This document shows, in pieces, positions 7,485 through 11,463 of a stretch of 11,463 nucleotides of DNA. The DNA is from Candidatus Babeliales bacterium (GTDB lineage Bacteria; Babelota; Babeliae; Babelales; JACPOV01), in contig JAGVKP010000066.1 of the NCBI GenBank assembly GCA_020050475.1, forward strand, positions 1 through 11,463, given 5' to 3'. The notes under the pieces are model-generated. The model saw only the letters and a program-made list of their open reading frames with translations, did not search any database and was not told where the DNA came from. The position numbers were made by a program, and so were the translations under genes. The number at the start of each line of letters is the position of its first letter. Within the stretch, counting starts at the first letter, position 1.

Positions 7485-8081
7485 TTATACTTTAATTATT
7501 CGCACCTTGGTAAGGTTTTCAGTCAGCTTTATCGAGCTGACAAGCGCCTCGACTTCATGCTGTGTTGGGTACTGCGCGGTACTGACCGCATACCAGGGTG
7601 TTTTCACTGTTTTACCATCACGCGTTTTATATGTATTTATACGTTTAACGATCGTAGTCTTAATTCCTCTTTTTTGCAATCGGTCAACAAGCTGCTGCGC
7701 TGCTCCTGCATTTGAAAGGCGCGCTAGCTGAGCGCAATAATGCGCAGCTGGGATCGTTACGCTCGGCTCTTTTTCAGCTTCATGAGACACCTGATCAGTT
7801 GCCGCATGCGCATCATTTGATTCTTTTTCGCTTGGTGCCGATCCGGCGCCATACAGCATCGTCATTGAATGATGAAGCCGATCGGCAAATGACTGCTCGC
7901 TCATTTCCTGGGTAAACGTATCAAGTGCAACTTTTTTGCCGACCATATACCCCGTAGCAAAAAGTACGGCACAACTGACTATCAGCAGAACCACGAGTGC
8001 AACAGCCTGCTTACCTTCAAGTACTAAAAGAGGTGCGTCATGGCATCCGCACGAACATCGCTTGGTATCATTTAACTGCAT
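7485..8081 (-). CDS. SPOR-domain membrane protein with N-terminal Cys cluster
   Basis: The 198-residue product has a short cytoplasmic N-terminus containing C9-S-C11-G-C13-H14, one membrane helix (about 26-48), a hydrophilic linker (about 50-110), and a C-terminal SPOR-like fold (about 114-198) with two related strands, YCAQLARLSN and WYAVSTAQYPT. SPOR domains bind glycan strands stripped of stem peptides at the division septum, so a role in cell-wall remodelling or division is likely. The predicted topology, single-pass with the SPOR domain outside, matches FtsN and DedD proteins. Its ATG lies inside the end of miaA (10-bp overlap) with an AAGGAA site in front. The compact Cys-His cluster is not a usual SPOR feature and might bind metal. 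It is not clearly FtsN, DedD or DamX by sequence. Confidence 0.75.
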   Translation of the reverse strand: MQLNDTKRCSCGCHDAPLLVLEGKQAVALVVLLIVSCAVLFATGYMVGKKVALDTFTQEMSEQSFADRLHHSMTMLYGAGSAPSEKESNDAHAATDQVSHEAEKEPSVTIPAAHYCAQLARLSNAGAAQQLVDRLQKRGIKTTIVKRINTYKTRDGKTVKTPWYAVSTAQYPTQHEVEALVSSIKLTENLTKVRIIKV

Positions 8082-9037
8082 GATAATTTTCCTTCAATAT
8101 ACGTTACTGCCTCATCCATCGATAGCGAGCTGAGATCAACCGATATAACCGGAACCGTCGGATCAGCAGTATGGAGTTTGCGCGCCAAAAAATTACCAAA
8201 CGTGATCTGGCGCTTGGCGTACTGCCGTGTTTTTTGCGCGATCGTATCGATTAACCACTGATAATTCGCTGCGCTTTGGTCCGCCTGGCGTACAAAGCGC
8301 ACAATGTCATCATACCCGAGCAGCTTTTTTTTCAAAAGATAGGTCTGCCATTCTTCCGGCAAGCCTTTCACTTCCTCTATCCACCCATTTTTGAGCATCA
8401 ACGCAGCACGCTCATTAATTCTGCTATACAGCTCCTGCCGCGAGCGCGTAACTATTACCAGCGCTGCTTTTCCTGGTAGCGGGGCGTACTGCGGCTCAAG
8501 ATGAGATGGCTGACGCCCCGTGCGTCGCCAAATAGCAAGCGCACGCTTGATGCGATACGTATCATGCGCATGAATCTGAGCAGCGCGCACCGGATCGATC
8601 GTATGCAGATCATCCCAGGTCGCCGACGGATCATCTTCTGGCAGCGCATGTTCAATCTCCTGGCCACCACGTGGCGGAAAAAAAAGCGAACTCAAATAAA
8701 AACCGCTTCCGCCGGTGATAATACCTGGTACGTTTCTGCTTTCAAGAGTATCAAGCAGATCGATGACGCGTGTCCGATATTCCGTTACCGTCATGTCGCG
8801 CGGTTCATTGACTATATCAAAAAGGTGATGCTCGACCGGCAACTGAGCACGTACCGGTTTTGCCGTCCCGATAGCCAGGGGTGTGTACGCCTGGCCCATA
8901 TCGGCATTGATCATTGCCCCACCGAGTCGCTGCGCAAGGCTGATCGCAAGATCGGTTTTACCAACGGCCGTCGGGCCGTAGATAATCAGCCATTTAAGAT
9001 GCAGTGATTTACTTTTTTCCTGCTGATCTTTATTCAT
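8072..9037 (-). CDS. miaA: tRNA dimethylallyltransferase MiaA
   Basis: MiaA transfers a dimethylallyl group to N6 of A37 in tRNAs reading UNN codons, which stabilises codon-anticodon pairing. I place the start at 9037 (protein of 321 residues, E. coli 316) because the codons upstream of it encode no MiaA-like sequence and overlap carD, and because this ATG overlaps the carD stop by 4 bp. Visible motifs are the P-loop GPTAVGKT (21-28), NADMGQAY with Asp46, IGTAKP (56-61), HHLFDI (70-75), ITGGSGFYL (107-115), DTYRIKRAL (159-167) and TRQYAKRQITF (270-280). The family's usual DSxQ and GGT segments are altered to DMGQ and GGS. The region before DPVRAAQIH looks shorter than in E. coli. The Asp and P-loop are intact, so activity is expected. 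Confidence 0.94.
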   Translation of the reverse strand: MNKDQQEKSKSLHLKWLIIYGPTAVGKTDLAISLAQRLGGAMINADMGQAYTPLAIGTAKPVRAQLPVEHHLFDIVNEPRDMTVTEYRTRVIDLLDTLESRNVPGIITGGSGFYLSSLFFPPRGGQEIEHALPEDDPSATWDDLHTIDPVRAAQIHAHDTYRIKRALAIWRRTGRQPSHLEPQYAPLPGKAALVIVTRSRQELYSRINERAALMLKNGWIEEVKGLPEEWQTYLLKKKLLGYDDIVRFVRQADQSAANYQWLIDTIAQKTRQYAKRQITFGNFLARKLHTADPTVPVISVDLSSLSMDEAVTYIEGKLSCS

Positions 9038-9570
9038 ACTGCTTTGTAAACAAGTCCATGAGCAACTGATGCACCAAAAAATGATCGTAAATGTTCGATT
9101 GCTTTCTCTTCGCCTATTTTTTGTACATGCGCTATCTCTTGGGCAAGCAGCATTTCTGCCTGCACCAAAAGATTTTTCTCGCAAAATGAAAGCTCTTTAT
9201 TTTTTTCAATCGATTTTAAATCACGATAGATTTCAGCAGTCGCCTGCAAGTTGTTCTCTTTAAGTTTTCCTTGATATGCCTTATTGCGATGCTTCCAATT
9301 ACTGGTCACCTGCTGCTGTGCTCTTTTGGGACACGGTTGCGCCAAGAGCCTAAAAACATTTTCAATATTATCGTGGGAACTCAACGCGCGGATGCCGTTG
9401 ACATCAAGACTATTAATGGGCACCAGTATCGTCATCTCTTTATTGATAAACTTCAGCTCATACAGGATAGTAACTTTACCTGAAATGGTCTTTTCGACAA
9501 TCCGATTTATTTTAGCTACACCATGACCAGGATAGACAACCTTTTCATGCAGTTCAAACCGTACCGACAT
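9034..9570 (-). CDS. CarD/CdnL-type RNA polymerase-binding regulator
   Basis: CdnL/CarD proteins bind the beta subunit of RNA polymerase through an N-terminal RID domain and stabilise open promoter complexes, in particular at rRNA and other strong promoters. The 178-residue product has this domain at about 4-62 (EKVVYPGHGVAKI, LYELKF, ILVPINSLDVNGIR) and the helical C-terminal domain with W92 at the place of the wedge tryptophan, then IYRDLKSIEKNKELSFCEKNLLVQAEMLLAQEI. Length is close to the mycobacterial protein (162). The start ATG follows an AAGGAAG site by about 5 nt, and its stop overlaps miaA by 4 bp. It heads the minus-strand chain, so it may regulate the genes behind it. Its own promoter region is rich in inverted repeats. 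Confidence 0.92.
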   Translation of the reverse strand: MSVRFELHEKVVYPGHGVAKINRIVEKTISGKVTILYELKFINKEMTILVPINSLDVNGIRALSSHDNIENVFRLLAQPCPKRAQQQVTSNWKHRNKAYQGKLKENNLQATAEIYRDLKSIEKNKELSFCEKNLLVQAEMLLAQEIAHVQKIGEEKAIEHLRSFFGASVAHGLVYKAV

Positions 9571-9582
9571 ACGTACTTCCTT

Positions 9583-9614
9583 TTTTTTAGCACGTGGTTA
9601 ATGAACCTAAAAAA
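9583..9614 (-). promoter_or_regulatory. hairpin in the carD 5' leader
   Basis: Read on the minus strand, TTTTTTAG (9614-9607) pairs with CTAAAAAA (9590-9583) over a 16-nt loop. The downstream arm runs into the AAGGAAG ribosome-binding site, so folding could limit access to it. The stem is weak (mostly A-T), so this may be incidental. Confidence 0.3.
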
Positions 9615-9622
9615 GCTTTACC

Positions 9623-9662
9623 TGATACAATCTATTTTATCACAGTATCAAGCAGATTGAAA
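9623..9662 (-). promoter_or_regulatory. carD promoter with flanking TGATAC/GTATCA half-sites
   Basis: On the minus strand an extended -10, TGATAAAAT (9642-9634), lies 17 bp from a poor -35, TTTCAA (9662-9657). Inverted hexamers TGATAC and GTATCA (9645-9650 and 9623-9628), with centres 22 bp apart or two helical turns, flank the -10 symmetrically. That is the geometry expected of a dimeric repressor site. A further GTATCA occurs at 9748-9753. Confidence 0.5.
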
Positions 9663-9720
9663 ATCATTTAAAAATCAGCCCACCAGGGTAAAAGTCGTGT
9701 CAAAAAAATCAATTTCGACG

Positions 9721-9734
9721 TTGACCCGAGTCAA
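9721..9734. repeat. TTGAC-N4-GTCAA inverted repeat
   Basis: TTGAC (9721-9725) and GTCAA (9730-9734) form a perfect 5-bp inverted repeat with a 4-bp spacer. It is short enough to be chance but stands in a divergent promoter region and could be a regulator-binding site. Confidence 0.35.
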
Positions 9735-9781
9735 AAGAAAATGAATCGTATCAATAAAGAGGATGCTCGTCTTAATTTCGA

Positions 9782-9799
9782 TAAAATCGGTCGATTTTA
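9782..9799. repeat. 18-bp perfect palindrome, candidate operator
   Basis: TAAAATCG (9782-9789) and CGATTTTA (9792-9799) are perfect inverted arms separated by GT. It is about midway between the carD and EamA promoters. There is no T-tract placed for termination and no convergent genes, so a binding site for a dimeric regulator is the likelier reading. Confidence 0.5.
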
Positions 9800-9893
9800 A
9801 TCACTATTATCAATCGCGCCCCCTTTTTATTTTCACCTGTCATGATTTATTTTTTATGCTTTACGCAAAACGTCTTTTTTCCATCGCGCATGG

Positions 9894-9922
9894 TTGCCCA
9901 GAAGCTCTGAATCAGCTATGGT
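9894..9922 (+). promoter_or_regulatory. candidate promoter for the EamA gene
   Basis: TTGCCC (9894-9899, four of six -35 bases) and TATGGT (9917-9922, four of six -10 bases) are separated by an ideal 17 bp. Transcription would start about 9929-9932, at or next to the ATG at 9932, which fits the lack of any Shine-Dalgarno sequence. Confidence 0.4.
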
Positions 9923-9931
9923 AGTACTATT

Positions 9932-10810
9932 ATGGTACTTTTTATCCTTACCTACGCCTTATTTGCAACGGCCATTATTGCCAACAAACTTGCACTCGGC
10001 TTTGTTACGCCGCTTTTTTTAGTGACGGTCCGGATGCTTGGTGGTGGTCTTTTTCTTGCCTGGTATGAGCAGCTTTCATTTACCACCTTATGGCGGTACA
10101 AAAAACCACTCGTCCTGATTGCGCTCTGCACCACGCTGCTCAACTCACTTTTTAAAGCCTACGCACTCACGATGATACCGGCCGGTGCCGCTTCGCTCAT
10201 GGCTGCCACCGATCCGTTCATCACGGCGCTCATGGCTGCTATCATGTTTGGCGAACCAATCACCACTTCCAAGACAGTCGGCATACTGGTCGCTGCTGGT
10301 GGCCTGGTACTGCTCACCGTCAGTCAGTCAGCGCCGGGGTACCCATCATTTATTGCTCTGGGGGTGACGCTTATGGGCATTGCGATCGGGCGTTATGGAT
10401 GGCTTATTGCCCAGCGGCTCCTTAAAGATAACGAACTTTCTCCCGGCCAGCTCAATAGCGGTATGATGCTCATAGCCGGATCACTGGCATTTCCTTTTGC
10501 GTACACTACCCATTCACCAGTCTCCTATCAGCCACTTTTGGTCGGCGCACTCCTTATGACAACTTTTATCGGCAATGGTATTGCCTACCCCCTGTATGCG
10601 ACTCTCCTGAAAAACCACCCGGCCACCCTGGTATCCCTCGGCGGCTTTTTGATTCCGACTTTTGTTATACTTTTTACCGCATTAGCCAGCGGAACCACCC
10701 CAGCATTTACCACTCTCGTCGCAGCGGTACTGATAGCTTCAGGGTTAACCATCTTCACCAAACCACCACTTTTGATGATTCGTATACCTTTTGTGCAAAG
10801 AAGACCTTAA
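9932..10810 (+). CDS. EamA-family (DMT superfamily) membrane transporter
   Basis: The 292-residue product is almost wholly hydrophobic, with about ten predicted membrane helices in two related halves, each an EamA domain. Recognisable features are IIANKLALGF in the first helix, LMAATDPFITALMAAIMFGEPIT ending the first half, and the LVSLGGFLIPTFVILFTAL region in the second half. EamA carriers export or import amino acids, metabolites or nucleotide sugars; no substrate can be told from sequence. The first stop upstream in frame is at 9908-9910, so ATG 9932 is the only ATG start that fits. No ribosome-binding site precedes it, and a promoter just upstream would give a leaderless message. It is transcribed away from the housekeeping cluster. 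Confidence 0.88.
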   Translation: MVLFILTYALFATAIIANKLALGFVTPLFLVTVRMLGGGLFLAWYEQLSFTTLWRYKKPLVLIALCTTLLNSLFKAYALTMIPAGAASLMAATDPFITALMAAIMFGEPITTSKTVGILVAAGGLVLLTVSQSAPGYPSFIALGVTLMGIAIGRYGWLIAQRLLKDNELSPGQLNSGMMLIAGSLAFPFAYTTHSPVSYQPLLVGALLMTTFIGNGIAYPLYATLLKNHPATLVSLGGFLIPTFVILFTALASGTTPAFTTLVAAVLIASGLTIFTKPPLLMIRIPFVQRRP

Positions 10811-10836
10811 AATATATGCACACTTTGGTGTATACT
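10807..10836 (+). promoter_or_regulatory. promoter and imperfect palindrome before the exported-protein gene
   Basis: TTAAAA (10807-10812) and TATACT (10831-10836, five of six -10 bases) are 18 bp apart and begin at the EamA stop codon. An imperfect palindrome, TATGCAC-N6-GTGTATA (10815-10834; seven pairs including one G-T), covers the spacer and the -10. It could be an operator, or a hairpin at the end of the EamA message, though no T-tract follows. Confidence 0.45.
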
Positions 10837-10849
10837 GCCTTATAGGGGA

Positions 10850-10871
10850 CTCGTACAGCAAAGTACACGAG
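10850..10871 (+). promoter_or_regulatory. short hairpin in the 5' leader of the exported-protein gene
   Basis: CTCGTAC (10850-10856) can pair with GTAC plus GAG (10863-10871) with a 2-nt bulge and a 6-nt loop. It sits 25 nt before the start codon. It may stabilise the message, or may be chance. Confidence 0.25.
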
Positions 10872-10896
10872 GTAATCTTTTTGGGGAATTCTTACC

Positions 10897-11463
10897 ATGA
10901 AATTGAAAAATATACTCGTCACTATTCTCATTATAGGGGCACTGGGAGCCACCAATAAATCCGCTGCGTTTGCGCTTAAAAAAGCGGCATCGCAAAGCGC
11001 TAAGCTTAAGACTATTGCATCATTTTTGCGTAAAACCGATCTGCTTAAAACCTCGGGTATACGCCTGCCAGGATCTACTTCGATATCCTTAGCCAAATTT
11101 GGGACTACTTCATCATCTACCGTATCACCTATCAAATCTTATATAGGCCTTAAGATTCTTGCTGGCGGCGCCGCAACCACGGTAACCTCTACGATGTTAT
11201 GGGATCTTATTAAGGATCTAGAGCAGAATGAAAAAAACGCCCAGCAGGTCGGCACCGCCATTATCAGTCTTGATGCAACCAAGGTTGGCTCCTTATTGCG
11301 TGAACAACCATCGGCAGTCCTTGACGAAGACCATTGGTTTGCCATCGATATGTTTGCGCAACTGGCGTTAAAAAACAAACTGACTGAATCCCAAGAAGAG
11401 CGCTTACAAACCATCCTTGAAAAAATGATGATTGCTTACGGCAAAACGCACAAAGATGCAAAA
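10897..11463 (+). CDS. unrecognised exported protein, N-terminal part (cut by window end)
   Basis: The frame is open for 189 codons from ATG 10897 to the window edge. Residues 1-25 look like a Sec signal peptide: basic MKLKN, a hydrophobic core (ILVTILIIGALGA) and a small-residue region around KSAAFA. A Ser/Thr- and Lys-rich stretch follows (about 30-82), then a short hydrophobic segment (about 83-101, IGLKILAGGAATTVTSTML) that could be a membrane helix, and a charged, helical part (about 103-189) with KDLEQNEKNAQQ and ESQEERLQTILEKMM. I recognise no family. Its own promoter precedes it; the ribosome-binding site is only a weak GGGGA ten bases before the ATG. The lengthy open frame, signal peptide and promoter make it much likelier to be real than the opposite-strand frames here. 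Confidence 0.8.
   Translation, partial: MKLKNILVTILIIGALGATNKSAAFALKKAASQSAKLKTIASFLRKTDLLKTSGIRLPGSTSISLAKFGTTSSSTVSPIKSYIGLKILAGGAATTVTSTMLWDLIKDLEQNEKNAQQVGTAIISLDATKVGSLLREQPSAVLDEDHWFAIDMFAQLALKNKLTESQEERLQTILEKMMIAYGKTHKDAK

Larger units (their letters stand above)
113..9570 (-). other. twelve-gene minus-strand housekeeping cluster
   Basis: Twelve genes run in one direction with overlaps or gaps of at most 25 nt, apart from two breaks: a 91-nt gap with a promoter before the zapB-like gene, and a 161-nt gap with a terminator and leader before rny. The first eight genes (carD to rplT) have no intergenic space over 25 nt and are likely one transcription unit. The last four form two short units. 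Confidence 0.6.
9571..9931. other. divergent intergenic region between carD and the EamA gene
   Basis: These 361 bp hold no convincing gene. The region carries the carD promoter and its inverted half-sites (9623-9662), a TTGAC/GTCAA repeat (9721-9734), an 18-bp palindrome (9782-9799), the EamA-side promoter (9894-9922), and poly-T/A tracts. A TTTTTTAG/CTAAAAAA hairpin in the carD leader (9583-9590 with 9607-9614) lies just before the carD ribosome-binding site. Confidence 0.8.

Noticed and set aside
9038..9184. An upstream 49-residue extension of MiaA
   Set aside because: The residues have no family resemblance, lie within carD, and the ATG at 9037 has the expected ATGA coupling with the carD stop.
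9698..9703. A perfect TTGACA on the minus strand as the carD -35
   Set aside because: At 17-18 bp downstream there is no -10-like hexamer (GGCTGA), whereas an extended -10 exists closer to the gene.
9856..9924. A 22-codon open frame upstream of the EamA gene
   Set aside because: There is no Shine-Dalgarno sequence, it is very short, and it overlaps the predicted promoter.
10755..11461. Minus-strand open frames opposite the exported-protein gene
   Set aside because: Their products are rich in Cys, Ser and Arg without domain features, and they oppose a frame with a signal peptide and its own promoter.

Overview
The window is a compact, AT-leaning bacterial chromosome segment. Twelve consecutive housekeeping genes lie on the minus strand (about 113-9570). 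A divergent intergenic region follows (9571-9931), then two plus-strand genes, the second cut by the window edge. A short plus-strand reading frame at the left edge may be the tail of a convergent gene. No RNA gene, CRISPR array, transposase or phage gene is visible.

The gene content suggests a diderm bacterium outside the well-studied Proteobacteria. Inner-membrane PpiD-type foldase, SPOR-domain and ZapA proteins occur beside RNase Y, YmdB and CdnL/CarD, a combination absent from E. coli-like organisms. The layout, the EamA carrier and the unfamiliar exported protein would fit a host-associated lineage such as candidate phylum Dependentiae (TM6). That is a low-to-moderate-confidence inference, because no 16S or other decisive marker is present.

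In transcription order the minus-strand chain is: CarD/CdnL (RNA polymerase regulator), miaA (tRNA isopentenylation), a SPOR-domain membrane protein, a PpiD-like foldase, recA, infC, rpmI, rplT, a small ZapB-like coiled coil, zapA, rny (RNase Y) and ymdB. Several joins are tight: 4-bp ATGA overlaps at carD/miaA, ppiD/recA and zapB-like/zapA, a 10-bp overlap at miaA/SPOR, and gaps of only 3 nt at recA/infC and rny/ymdB. Likely internal breaks are a promoter with a palindrome in front of the zapB-like gene (3209-3240) and a hairpin with a T-tract after zapA (2581-2631), followed by a structured rny leader. The chain links transcription control, tRNA modification, envelope folding, recombination, translation, division and mRNA decay.

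The 361-bp region between carD and the EamA gene holds an extended -10 promoter for carD flanked by inverted TGATAC/GTATCA half-sites, an 18-bp palindrome, a smaller TTGAC/GTCAA palindrome, and a promoter for the EamA gene that would give a nearly leaderless message. Downstream of the EamA gene, a promoter with an imperfect palindrome over its -10 precedes an open frame (10897 to the window end) for an exported protein I do not recognise.

No defence, secretion or mobile system is evident. The most unusual points are the gene order around recA, the candidate regulatory structures, and the unrecognised exported protein.
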